NCBI RefSeq assembly: GCF_041956535.1
Contig: NW_027192199.1
Coordinates: forward strand, 434,001-498,000
Direction of reading: 5' to 3'
Origin: Calcarisporiella thermophila CBS 279.70
Lineage: Eukaryota; Calcarisporiellomycota
DNA length: 64,000 nt
Position numbers and translations under genes: made by a program. The notes beneath the pieces are model-generated. The model was given only the letters and a program-made list of their open reading frames with translations, searched no databases and had not been told where the DNA came from. Of this stretch, positions 1-17,274 are shown piece by piece (positions within the stretch are counted from its first letter, which is position 1; each line of letters opens with the position of its first letter).

Positions 1-3139
<3,139 letters not shown>

Positions 3140-4092
3140 CCTTAAGAGAGTCGAATGGGGTAGAAATTGTCGGGGCACCAAGTCAAGAAAGAATACAGAA
3201 GAGAAAAAAAAAATTATATATATCTATGGTGTATTGCAAGTGAGGAATGCGCCCTGCTACTTTCTATTTGATCTAATTGAAATGAAAAAGAGCGTAAGCA
3301 TATACTAGGAAATGGGGTCTTTAATTCTTTTGCTAATGAAGGCAAACTCAGCATGGAGAAAGCCCTAAATATCCTAGGAAAAAAAATTCATAAACTATCC
3401 GATGAGTGGGATAATCAAAACGATAATTTCATACAAAGCATTCCGGGGAATTAATCTGGGGCGGGTTTAAGACAAATTTTGCTTGTAGACAAATATAAAT
3501 CTGTATTATACAGCCCCCTTATTTCAACAGCATTTACTGTGGTATCATAGTGGAGCCGATGGACAAAATAGCTCAAAAGATAAATAGTTGTATTTGTTTT
3601 TGGATATCTTAACCAGCGATTCGGCCACCGGGTCAGTTGGTGAGCCTCTGATACTTATCACGTTTCTGGAGATCACAAGGAAGAGCTTAATGCTGGGAGG
3701 GTGGCAGAGTGATGCAGTTTCATGGCACTGGATGTGACACAGGGGCTTTCATCTGATCAATCTGAAATCGCTCATCTGCCTTGAGTCATAGAGGTAGCAA
3801 TGCGTGTTTTTATCGTATCAACGCTATGCGTTCCTAGGGGTTTGATTAAAGATATTCCTCTCAAAGTTGAATTAATGCTCAGTTGCAAATAGGAAAATAG
3901 GGCACACTCCTTTCTTTTATATAGGAAACTTATTCTTCATTTAATAAGAAGCTATTTTAGCTTATTGAGAAAATCAAACCATATCGCGATATATGCAATT
4001 TGAATAGATTAACGCATTGAGTAAACGAATTTTGGAATGAGAATATAAGAGTGATCAGAAAGTGTACAATGTTAATAGGGACAGAAGAATTT
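3140..4092. other. AT-rich intergenic region, no gene seen
   Basis: About 950 bp between the Ca2+ ATPase start codon and the 3' end of the secreted-protein gene. The first part must hold the ATPase promoter and the end near 4090 the terminator of the neighbour. I see no open frame with coding character, no tRNA fold and no repeat here. Confidence 0.6.
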
Positions 4093-4757
4093 TCACCACA
4101 TGCTTATCCCAGCTGCTATCAATATTAAAAGCATACACACACCCCAACCTGACTGTCTAGCGGAACTACTTTTGGATGCTGGTCGATCAGCTACAACAGC
4201 ACCAGGGCGAACCTTTACATTCGCAATAACGAGACGATAAGCCTCGGAATACAATTTTAACACTGCGAATTGCGAGAAATCCTGTCCTGGAAGAAGTGTG
4301 AACCGCACAGTTGCCTGATTGAATGAGCCAACTGGGACAGAGCATGCCTTGATCGCCAAAGCATTTGGATCGGTGGAATTGCTCCCATACCAATATGACT
4401 AACAAGAAGATAACATCAGTTCGGGCGTATTAATGTGCAAACAAGAAGAAATATGTGCATACATCAGGGGCTGCATAATAGTAGGTAAAATTGTGTGCGG
4501 TGAACTGGCACTGAAAAACACGGAGGAATTAGCTGCCATATTCAATGCTCCGTATCCAGCATTCTTACCATGTTGTCTACCGTTATAAGCCCGGAAACCT
4601 CGAGTTTAGCATTGTTTAGTTGGTCGATGGCCGGAACCAAATCACCGGCTTTGGCATCGTTTGGTGCCGGGACCGTGGCACATTGGCCCGGCTGCTGTTG
4701 TTGACCATATACAAGCTGGATGAAGACAAGTGAGTATAAGAAGAAAAAAGGTGTCAT
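4093..4757 (-). CDS. Small secreted protein, probably GPI-anchored, family not recognised
   Basis: Predicted 180-residue cell-surface protein. Exons are 4757-4569, 4510-4463 and 4398-4093; all junctions are phase 0 and the exon sum is 543 nt. The N-terminus starts MTPFFFLYSLVFIQLVYGQ, a clear signal peptide, followed by a short Gln run. The middle contains an N-glycosylation sequon (NFT) and a second one (NST). The C-terminus has a Ser-rich stretch followed by a hydrophobic tail (CMLLILIAAGISMW), the arrangement expected for a GPI-attachment signal. No catalytic motif is visible. Many fungi encode short Ser/Thr-rich GPI proteins of this layout with structural wall or adhesion roles, but a specific function cannot be assigned. 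Start chosen at the ATG giving the clean signal peptide. Confidence 0.75.
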
Positions 4758-5910
4758 TATTCTTAAGATCAAGAGTTGAGTAAAGCTATATTAGTTCTAG
4801 TAAAAAATTTTTTTCCACTTGTTGGTAATAAGAAAAAAACAGAAAAAATTAGCGCGAAAAGCAATTAAAATAAATAAGTAATTAAAAACTCGAATGAAGT
4901 TGAGAGGACAGTTATAGAATTTCTTTATTTGTAATTATTGCATTCCTTATTGGGTGAAGAAGAGCATGTATTGAAACGTGCTCATTATTTATAAATATGA
5001 TGGAAATGCATAGAAAAGCGGCGAAGAACCAGTCGCCCTCCATGTTGATCAGATCGTTATGTCTTAAGACTACAGTTGCTCCCCAATGTCACCTAAAGCC
5101 ATTAATCTGAAGCGCAGTAGGATATCAGTCAACTTAACAAAAACCGATACAAAGGATTTAGCGCAACTGTACACAAAGCTTAACTGGAAGCCGCTATGAT
5201 ATATTGCTCATTGTTGATTTATTAATTGAAAGCTAAAAACTGTGAAAGGTAATTAACATTGTCAGGTTATGCAGATCTGGTCTATGCTCTAAATATAATT
5301 GATTTCCTATGGATATCTGCTGCTCTCTTGAAGTTTGTGAGGATTACGTGGTTATAATATCTTTCTTTACGTCGCTGTTAGTTAGGAGAGTAAGTTCTCG
5401 CCTTCTACCGTTTTGCTCATCGTTGGGACATTGTAATAAGCAGTCTTGCTTAATACGTGGTAATAAAAAACTCGAAAGAAAATGCGTGATAATTTTATGT
5501 GCCGAGATCCACCTTTTGAAAGATGAGGGTAAATGTCCCTTGTTTTTGTAGGATTCTGGATGAAATAGACTGTGACTGTGAATCCATATGGATGTAAATG
5601 GAATCATTTATTTAATTGGAAATTGGTTCATCTAACTTTTCCCTGCCGAAGCTATATCTCAAATGGCACAATATCTAATAAGTAAATGTCATGAGAGACT
5701 ATATGCGATTGCTCCAATATTTATTGGAGATAGAGCAATCTAATATAAAGGACAAAACCTTTGAATTAATACTTCGTGTTATATATCAGGCCAAATTCTT
5801 ATATGGGCGGATGCTCAAAATTTCGGTTAAAGTAACAATTTTAATTGAAATGTAACATCAAAACCAAATACAATCGTCCGAAAAGTAAAAGTACGTTTAC
5901 AAAATTACGG
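4758..5910. other. AT-rich intergenic region, no gene seen
   Basis: About 1.15 kb between the secreted-protein start and the TBCK stop. Short open frames of 80-90 codons overlap each other on both strands near 5309-5607, but none has a recognisable domain, a splice partner or an obvious compositional bias. I take the region to hold the promoter of the gene on the left and the 3' end of TBCK on the right. Confidence 0.55.
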
Positions 5911-8900
5911 TCATCGTCCCAAATTCGTCACACTCGTTCGGCATCTAAACAGGGTGAAAGGCGGCTCTCCTTTACCCTTTAATCCCGGCGTGGTCTGCTT
6001 CATCGGCCGACATGCGCATATGGAAATTCCCACTTCTTCTACTCGCACTGCCTCGATCCCACCCGTGAGAACGCATACGCGCGACATCCCAGCTTGGACA
6101 AGTTTCCCTGCAAACTCTGGCGCTCCAACTTTTTTCCCTAATACTACGTGGTATTTCCTTTGAAGTTTCTTGAGAAGCGGCGTGAGGGTAGTTAGGCTCT
6201 GAGAGGGGTTAAGGTTGTAGGAGTCGGGGAGGTGGCCACGGGCAAATCTAAAAGCGCAGGGATGATTTGTTACCTACTACCCAACTCTACGCTCATAATG
6301 AATAGAACTCTTACTCTTGTTCTCCGCGTATGTCTATGACAAGGGCATATTTCTGCAATTGCACGAAATCTTTCAGCGATATCCGTGGCGCTAACTCTGT
6401 CTTTTTCACCTCAAGTGGCAGGGGCGTGTCCCACCACCGCTGACTACCCCCATCCGGCACTACTTTCTCTTCGAGATTCACTTTCGAATTCTCGGTACTC
6501 AAGCTGTTGTCATCATGCACACGGTGCATTGCACTAGGAGGTGTGACCTTGCACATGGACAAGGCAGTTTGAATGCAGCGCTCGATATCCACCTCGGGAA
6601 ACGATTCAGAAAAAATCATGATGCACTCGTTGAATTCCGAGTGCAGAAGCACGTCGCGCATTTGCTGGAGAATAGAAATGCCTACAAAAAGTGGAAGAGA
6701 AGGAGGACCAACAAGGAGTTTGTCCCATAGTCGATAAATTTTATCGAGAGGAAACACATCTGCAAGCCATATTCCATGGATTATTATACTGTCACAACTC
6801 ATAATCACACTGGATTTATCAAAGAATACTCACGAGTGAAGAGAGTCAAAAACCACGGAATCGCATAGAGCTCCGGCAAGAATTGAATCCGAGTAAGGTG
6901 ACTTGATAGCTCTGGGTCGTGGAATGAAAGCAGATGACGGAAAACAGCAAGATACTCTTGGATAACAGGTGAATTGTCAACGAGGAAGAAGTTATGTAAG
7001 AAGCGAGGAATAAAGAGTTGCAAGCACGCGAAAGCAAGTGGCTCATCATTGAAATTAAGAGTTAGGAAAGGCGCGCAGAGCGAATCAAGCCCTTGCCAAT
7101 AAACAAAGCGATTATTCGCCTGGACCCAGCATTTCAATAAGCGACGAAGTTTTTCGTGACCAACCGGAGAGCACAATAGCTCGTTATATTGGTGGCACCG
7201 AGGAACATCTAATTTCCAAAACCAAAAATAAAATTATTATCGCCGCGATATGTATCGAGAATCACGAGTAAGGCAACATACCAACTTCAATTTGTCGATC
7301 GTTTGGGGTCTCAGATTCTTTATCGATAGCCGCATAGGCTGCCTCCACATCTCCCATAACTCCAAGAATGGCGGCCCATATCTTACCTCGCAACAGTGGC
7401 GGAATGTCTGCTTTAGCATGATGTATGATTTCAGAACGCGAAGCAGGATATTGGCGTAGTAGCTCCGAGAATATTGAAATACGATGGTATTGATAAGCAA
7501 CATCTTTTTCTTTCATCAGTAGCGGCAAGCGGATAGTTCCGTTGGGGGTTGTAGGTGTCGAATTAACCACTGGTGCTCTCGAATCAAAAATAAAGGGATC
7601 GTCGTTTAATGGTGGTGAAGGAAGCGCATCTCGTGAGGCTTCCACCAAGAAATTCATATCATCCGAATCAACCACCAGAAAATAGTCCATATCCCAATAG
7701 AGCCTTTCAACATTGCTATCGCTTGTTTGGGAAATTCGTTGGTAAAGCTCATTCATTGAGAGTATAGCAATTTTGGTGGTGTAGAGGCTTATTGCTCGGC
7801 TAAATACCTCCTCCTTTGGTAGATCAGAGTCCGATGCATGCGATGAACGGGGTATCCGTTGAATGGCTGGCGTACTTAATAGCATACCATGCTTCGTGAG
7901 ATCCAGCTTAACATCCCCTCCTGCCAACTTCCATAAATGATAGAGTTGGGAAAGAGGAAGCCCTTGGAATGGATCTTTTATTAGCTCGTTGATATCTCTT
8001 TCTAAATCCTCATCCTCGCTGATATCTATTGAAGAGGAGACTAAATATGGACGCAGGTGCCAGCACGAGGTATTGGGTTCGAGTTTAAATAGGAAGGGGT
8101 GGGTGAGAAGTTCTTTGGCCGTTGGGCGCTTATTATCGTCAAGCTGCAAGCAAGTGATTAAGAAATCATGGAAATGGTCGTATGCACCTTCAGGGGGCAG
8201 TTCTGATTTCAAAAAGGCTAAGCACTGTTCATTGATGGACGTATGGTTCTCTACAACGTCATCCCAACTGGGAGCATTTGCCAATTTAGGTCCCGGCTGA
8301 GAAAGTTTGAAGAGGGTTTCAATAATATCCTCAAGCTTCTCTGATTCCCAAAAAGATGTTCCAAGAAACAGCTCAATTAGAATAACACCAAGTGACCAGA
8401 TATCAACCTATATTTGATTGAGAAATAAAATTAAGTGAACCAATCGTGGTAAAACTATACATCCAGGAGCAGTTACCCTTTCACTTGTTGGATACATATC
8501 AGCGTAGAAGACCGCCTCTGGAGAAAGATATCGTGGATTCCTATGGAATAAATATAGATTCAATTGGAGACTATTAGCTATATGAGAATAGCTAAACTCA
8601 TCGAAATATACTTGCCCAATGGGAAATTCGACATACCGCCCCCCATTTGTCATATAATACAATCCGTGTCCAGTTAATTTAATTTCATTCTATTATAAGA
8701 GTATAAATCCTATCCTTGTTTCTTTGGTGTATAAACTGATATACCTCTGTTATCAAAATGGTGGAAGGCGAGAGATTGTGATGTACAATGCCATGAGTAT
8801 GAAGATAACATAATGCATCTAATATTGAGGCAATCCATGCGCGCAGCGTCTCTATGTCTAGGCTGTAAAAGATATATCAGACATCAACTATTTAGCTTTA

Positions 8901-9378
8901 TGGCAGAAAATAAAAATATACCATTTTGTGGGCATTGTTATTCCTTTTTCATTACTTTGGTATAGATTCTCTAAGCTGTTTGGGTAATGTTCAGCAACTA
9001 CGAAAAGCAGTTCTAGGGAGATAGAGAAGGGGTGAGGGTGGGTTGAGAGCTACTCCTATTTTTTTATCCTACCGTGTTTCCCCTTCAATATATCTAAATA
9101 TTCACATAAATTGCGATGGTTTAAAGACTATACCATAGGTTCAATATTAGATATATCATAAGTGAGTTCGTGTATTACGTGATTAACTCGCAAAAAGGTA
9201 TAAATACTTTTAGGAGCTGGAATCTGCCAAGTATTTCTGATCGGGTGCTGAATTGAACTGAGCCAGTCGCAACATCATCGTCTGTAGATCCGGATGAAGG
9301 CACAAAATAAGATACACCCAGCTGAGGAACAGGCCCTCTGCGCGGCTGGAGTTCCTTTGCTCTACCAAACAATGCCAT
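5911..9378 (-). CDS. TBCK: TBCK orthologue: pseudokinase, TBC (Rab GAP) and rhodanese domains
   Basis: Ten exons encode 951 residues: 9378-9208, 9127-9073, 9012-8922, 8862-8745, 8689-8616, 8540-8477, 8407-7282, 7208-6834, 6759-6315 and 6247-5911. Residues about 50-300 form a protein-kinase fold. The catalytic loop HRDLKPEN is replaced by HHNLSPS (about 133-139) and DFG by GHG (about 152-154), so it should be catalytically dead. The TBC domain (about 520-760) keeps both catalytic fingers, I564-x-x-D567-x-x-R570 and YWQG at 603-606, so Rab GAP activity is plausible. A C-terminal rhodanese domain (about 830-951) lacks a cysteine in the usual active-site loop. Order and length match animal TBCK, linked there to mTOR signalling, early endosomes and mRNA transport (the FERRY complex). 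Intron 5 (8615-8541) is only in frame as a GC-AG intron. Head-to-head with the antiporter gene. Confidence 0.93.
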
Positions 9379-9702
9379 GTTGTACGTGTGGGAATTGGAG
9401 GACAGGAAAATGCACGAACTTTAGAGAAGAGGATTGTGACTGCGTTATTATCACTTTGAGTTACACTAGAACCGGTGGCTTAGCAACCTATCATTTGCAA
9501 TTTGAATGTTCGAATCGAGGCACGGTCAGGCTAATTCGTCCTGAAAATTTTTTTTTCATTTTGATACTCGCCAACGGCCTTACTTTGGTTATTATCTCTT
9601 GTCACACTCCTTTCATCTTGCATATTAGGGAGCTATTGTTCTTTCCTCTTATTTTTTTTAGTCCTTAGCTCCTCTTTTAGAAAATTCAGGTCAATTTATA
9701 AG
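9379..9702. promoter_or_regulatory. Shared intergenic promoter region, TBCK / antiporter
   Basis: The 324 bp between the divergent start codons of TBCK (minus strand) and the CPA2 antiporter (plus strand) must contain both promoters. The part next to the antiporter is rich in pyrimidine tracts (around 9530-9670), a common fungal core-promoter feature. No specific factor site was recognised. Confidence 0.6.
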
Positions 9703-11884
9703 ATGTTAAGCAAGACGTGGTTAACATGGGTCCTCTTGTCTTTCATCTTATTTTCGAAGCCAATCTTGTGTAATGATGGTCTGGATGCTATAGTGAGTAG
9801 TGTTCGTAAACTTAGTTGAGTTAAATAGAGAGAAACCAACCAAATACACCTTTCTTTATTCATCTACCTCTAGTCTTCAGACAGTGAACGATGGACAATA
9901 CATGATGCTATTGAGCGCGCTCGGGCTGAAAACCCACTGGATTTATCTAAGAGGGAAGGCAATTTACCAATTGCAGATGAGCCCCCAAGCCACAGTGGTA
10001 TTGGGCAGGTCAAAGATAGCACGGCCATAGAATCAAGAGAAAAACCACATGGTCATCGCCATTCGAATGATAATCTTGCTGCCGATTTTATGTTGGATTT
10101 GCTTGAAGAGGTGCGCCAGAATGCTGACAATCTTGAGAGTGGACTACGTAAAAGCATGTTACCCGACGAAGACAATAGACATAGAATTGCAGTATTAGAA
10201 ACAGTTGTAAAGGTTATCGAGGGCGTTGAAGAGGAAGGTGGAGAAGTTGACCCGGGAAAGAAAAAAATGATATTTATGATTGATCAGGAGAATAACCAGT
10301 ATGTCTTAACTCGGCCCTTTGACACTACTGTAATCTACGAAGGTATACGCTATTCGAATGTGTAATTTCCAAATATATGCTTATCTTTAATTTATTATAG
10401 ATGATTGGTTTTTGTATGATATCGTGTTCATTTTTGTTGTATCATTTATATTCGGGTGGATCTTTTCGATGCTTGGCCTACCTGGTATAGAAAATTATAG
10501 GCATTCACACAAGGATATAGACTAATATGATTGCTTAAAATTTTAGCATTCTTTGGTTACATTATCACCGGATGTGTGCTTGGCCCTGCTGGATTCAATA
10601 TTATTAAAGTAAGCGCATTCTTTTGTTTACTCTTTGTTATGATGTCTAACTATTTCATAACAGGAATTAATCCAAACTGAAACCCTTGGTCAACTTGGTG
10701 TTATATTTATTTTGTTCGTGCTTGGCCTTGAATTCTCTATTGAGAAGATCCGTTCAATGTGGCGGATCGCCTTTGGAGGCGCACTCCTTATCCTCTGTCT
10801 TAGCGTCGCATGTTTCTTAACTGGAGGTATCCTCCTCAATTCTTCGCTCACTGAAGCAGTGTTTGTTGGAGCTTGCATATCACTCTCAAGTACTGCAGTG
10901 GTGGTCAAGTGTTTCCGCTCCGATGATATGGAACCATTATACGGGCTGCTCGTAATGCAAGACGTGCTTCTTGGAGTGATGCTGGCTGTTATGCCCGCAC
11001 TAACTAAAAGCGGGATTGAAATATTTCTTGCCATTGCGAAGATGGGCTTATCGTTTGCTGCATTTGGAGGCATCAGCTACTTATTACATCGACTCTTCCT
11101 GGCTGCGCGACTCTCAACCCGTTTCCATTCCCATCAACGTCATTCGTCTCAAGGAAATAACAAAGAACTTGTTCTCCTTGGTGCAGTGGCACTTTGTCTT
11201 GTAATGCTTATATTTTCCAAGTTGCTCGGATTGGGAATGGAGCTAGGTTGTTTTATGGCAGGAGTTATACTACGCGCCTGTAAAACCCATCTCGACTCTG
11301 CTATGGCGGCAATAGAGCCCGTACGCGATATCTTCTCCTGCATTTTTTTCGTCTCTATTGGGTTGCATGTATATCCATCATTCCTGCTACATGAGGGTCT
11401 TCTATTATTAACCCTGGCTGCCGCAGCTATTGGATTTAAATATGTGATTATTTTCTCGGTACTTGCGCTCTTCCGATTCGATCTTCGTCAGTCGTCCTCA
11501 ATGGCCATCAGCCTTGCCCAAATAAGCGAGTTTAGCTTTGTGCTCGCATCACGAGCCAAGCAACTTGGTATAATCACTCGTGAAGTGTACTATTTGTTGA
11601 TTGCGGTGACAGCATTATCGTTAGTTGGTACCCCTCTAGTATGGAATATTGTCAACAAGCCTGAGCCAAAGATCACTTCACCAGAGCTTCCTCCGCCTGT
11701 TAATAATGGGAACGCTCCCAAGAAAGAGCCTGTCATGAGCCGTGCGTCAGTCTCGTCAGTGACCAGCAGAAAGTCGATGGGCGAGGATCGATTTCCGTAT
11801 TTGCTTGCTCAAAATCGCCGTAGTGTAAGCATCCATGCCAATCTGAATTCACTAGGGATCACGGAGAGCGAGAAGAGTGTTTAG
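9703..11884 (+). CDS. CPA2-family monovalent cation/H+ antiporter, TMCO3/KEA-like
   Basis: Five exons (9703-9792, 9874-10342, 10401-10484, 10547-10608, 10664-11884) encode 641 residues. The protein starts with a signal peptide (MLSKTWLTWVLLSFILFSKP), followed by an acidic and coiled luminal segment of about 160 residues, then the Na+/H+-exchanger fold with roughly 12 hydrophobic segments. Family signatures include GYIITGCVLGPAG, GVIFILFVLGLEF, and the segment with SLSSTAVVV, as in TMCO3 of animals and KEA4-6 of plants. These are thought to exchange K+ (or Na+) for H+ in endomembranes. The hydrophilic C-terminal tail (about 60 residues) is Ser-rich and has no TrkA-N (RCK) domain, which separates it from bacterial KefB/C. 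Start is the ATG giving a signal peptide. TMCO3/KEA rather than yeast Kha1 is favoured by the long luminal N-terminal region. Confidence 0.88.
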
Positions 11885-12242
11885 ATTTATATATAAACTT
11901 ATCCGCATACCAATGAAGCCTGGTCTTCTGATATTTTTTCTATTCACACTGATTCAATGCTAATCAAAAACCCTTCTATTTATCTATTTTATGTCTTTGA
12001 CATTTATTCAACTAGAGATTATTATCAATATATGTATATAGCTTATCTGCTTATTATTTCTTTTGCTTTTTCTTACTCCCTTTTTCCACATAGATGATCA
12101 CCTCCCAATATAAACACATTTTATTATGTTAAAGTTTATTGCTTAAAAAAGGCCCATATCAGTGGACAGAAAGAAGGAGCATGCTTTAAAAAAAAACATC
12201 TAACAATGCTAAAAATATTCTCCTATTTGCACGTCTTTGATT
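11885..12242. other. Convergent 3' region, antiporter / CDC5
   Basis: 358 bp of AT-rich sequence between two convergent stop codons. It must contain both transcription termination regions. No further gene is seen. Confidence 0.6.
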
Positions 12243-14794
<2,552 letters not shown>

Positions 14795-14964
14795 AGTTTT
14801 CCGTGGAACTATTGATTAAGATTCCCAAAGAGTAAAAACGACCTCTGCAGATTTGTGTACGGAGTTAGTTGTTAGGTTAGGTTATTATAAGTTTCGCTAG
14901 GTAAAATTATATTGACTATTTTTGCAACCTTCAAAACTGCTTCGATCTCATTATATTTGCAAAA
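14795..14964. promoter_or_regulatory. Bidirectional promoter CDC5 / PRP17
   Basis: Only 170 bp separate the start codons of two spliceosome genes transcribed away from each other. Both 5' UTRs and both core promoters must lie here, so co-expression is expected. This is inference from spacing; no specific site is claimed. Confidence 0.6.
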
Positions 14965-17033
14965 ATGCCGGACGAAAAAGACACTAATTCAGGTGCTTCT
15001 ATAATTATAAAGAGACCTAAGGTTAATCTTGCACCCGATGTCGACATTCAAGTAAGTAATAGAATTTTCATATTTATTTCCTCAGTGTTAATTAGAGTAA
15101 TCTCAGGATCAACCGAGCTTTCAAAGTAATCAACCGATAAAAGAGATCGCATATAATGCTCCTTATGAACATCTCTATCAGAATCCAGAGCTTCACACTA
15201 TAAAAAAAAATGTTTTAACAGGCATGCTTTTCTACTACTCTACTTATTGTTCTTTTTATTCTCTAACCAATACGTTTATTCTCTGATTTGCAGGGCACGT
15301 AGAAGAGCAAGCTTTTTCTGAGATGGAATTTAAAATACAACAGCGCAATTTCGTAACTCTTGGTTATGCGCGTGATCCTTCGATTATATCTCAAAACTAT
15401 GATGGCACATTGGGAGCTGGGATAAATGGAACAGGACACGTTGGTGATATAAACCAAGGTGTACGACATGGATGGGCATCATACTACAATTCTTTACCCA
15501 AGGAGCTCCGGAAGAATCAAAATATGAAACGGAAATCGAAAGGTGACTCTTCGGTTCTGGAGGGTGAGAATGCCTATCAAGGCCCATGGGCGGGCTATGA
15601 AGGGGAAACCGTGGCAGAAGCTGAGCCAACAGAGGTTCGTAAACTCTTCTATAAATATATTCAAATACATTCAAATATGTTATTAAATGAATCTAATCAT
15701 CTCGCAATTATACAGGAGGAATTGGCTGCTCAAGCGGAAGCAGAAGCAGAAGCAGAAACCACAGTAGATGAGGGCAAAAAGAGCAAAGAAATGGATATTG
15801 GCGGAGGCGAGAGATCCATTTTCCATGGCAAAGAGATGTATGATTACCAAGGACGGACATATATGCATGTGCCCCAGGATGTGGACGTCAATTTACTGGG
15901 AGAACCTGGCGAACAAGAATGCTTCCTGCCCAAAAAACATATCCATACATGGTACATTGAATATTTTTCTCGTCTTTACTTTATTGATCTTGCTTATCGT
16001 TTAAATATCATAATGCAGGACCGGCCATACCAAAGCTGTATCTGCCATTCGGTTCTTTCCTGAATCTGCTCATTTATTGCTCTCGTGTAGCATGGATACA
16101 AAAGTCAAGCTTTGGGATGTGTATCACGAACGCCGCTGCCTACGAACTTTCCTTGGCCACAGTAAGGCAGTGCGGGATATCACATTTACTAATGACGGAC
16201 GCAAGTTCTTGAGCGCCAGCTATGACCGATATATCAAACTATGGGATACAGAGACAGGTACTGATAGTTCACTGAATTTAACATTTAATTTACGTGTTAA
16301 CACTTGTTGCATTATTTCCTTTATAGGGCAGTGCATTCGCTCCTTCACAACTCGCAAGATCCCTTATTGCGTTAAATTTAATCCAGATGAAGATAAGCAG
16401 AATATTTTCCTCGCGGGTATGTCGGACAAAAAAATCGTTCAATTCGATGTCAATACGGGTGAAATTACACAAGAATACGATCAGCACTTGGGAGCAGTAA
16501 ATACGATCACTTTCGTCGACGATAATCGCCGATTTGTTACCACCTCAGACGACAAGACATTGCGCGCGTGGGAATTCGATATCCCAGTAGTGATCAAATA
16601 TATTGCCGAGCCGGACATGCACAGCATGCCGAGTGTGTCTTTGCACCCCAATAGTAAGATTTCTCAGATATTCTTTCCTTTGAATACGATGATTGACCTT
16701 TTATTTTTAGAAAAATGGCTAGCCTGCCAGTCCCTCGATAACCAAATTCTTATCTATGGTGCTAAGGACCGATTCCGTATGCACCGAAAGAAACGATTCA
16801 CTGGACATTTGGTGGCTGGCTACGCATGCCAAGTGAACTTCTCTCCTGATGGGCGCTTCCTCATGTCTGGAGACTCTTCTGGACAATTATGGTTCTGGGA
16901 CTGGAAGAGTTGTCGCGTATTGAAGAAGATGAAGTGTCACAACCAAGTCCTCATAGGCTGCGAGTGGCACCCTCATGAGACTTCGAAGGTTGCAACCTGT
17001 AGTTGGGATGGAACAATCAAATACTGGGATTAG
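14965..17033 (+). CDS. PRP17: PRP17/CDC40, WD40 second-step splicing factor
   Basis: Seven exons (14965-15051, 15107-15221, 15294-15634, 15716-15951, 16019-16257, 16327-16653, 16711-17033) encode 555 residues. The N-terminal third is poorly structured with an Ala/Glu-rich stretch (AEAEAEAE). The C-terminal two thirds is a seven-bladed WD40 propeller beginning TGHTKAV and including VKLWD, IKLWD and ending GTIKYWD. Family knowledge: Prp17/CDC40 acts in the catalytic spliceosome before and during exon ligation. The splice between exons 2 and 3 is in frame only if intron 2 is 15222-15293, which begins GC rather than GT. All other donors are GT. Length and blade order match human CDC40 (about 579 residues). 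Confidence 0.95.
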
Positions 17034-17274
17034 AATTCACAAAAACATAAAATTTCTCTTAGCGATTCATTTGCTTTTGATTTTAGTCTTTTTTTTTATC
17101 TCCTGTATTAAAGTTAATATGGATTCTTGGATTTCAATATTGAGCGCCTCGCTGGCAATCATATCAAATTGAAATTCCTCTCAAAATAATGAATCTAAGC
17201 CACGCTGTAAACTTTTTATTACAAAGGTTGGAGCCTCGCGAGATATAAAACCATTGTTATTTAAAGTATATACG

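Noticed and set aside
5309-5607. Overlapping 80-87 codon frames on both strands
   Set aside because: Neither has a domain, a splice partner or consistent composition; paired frames on opposite strands in AT-rich DNA are expected by chance.
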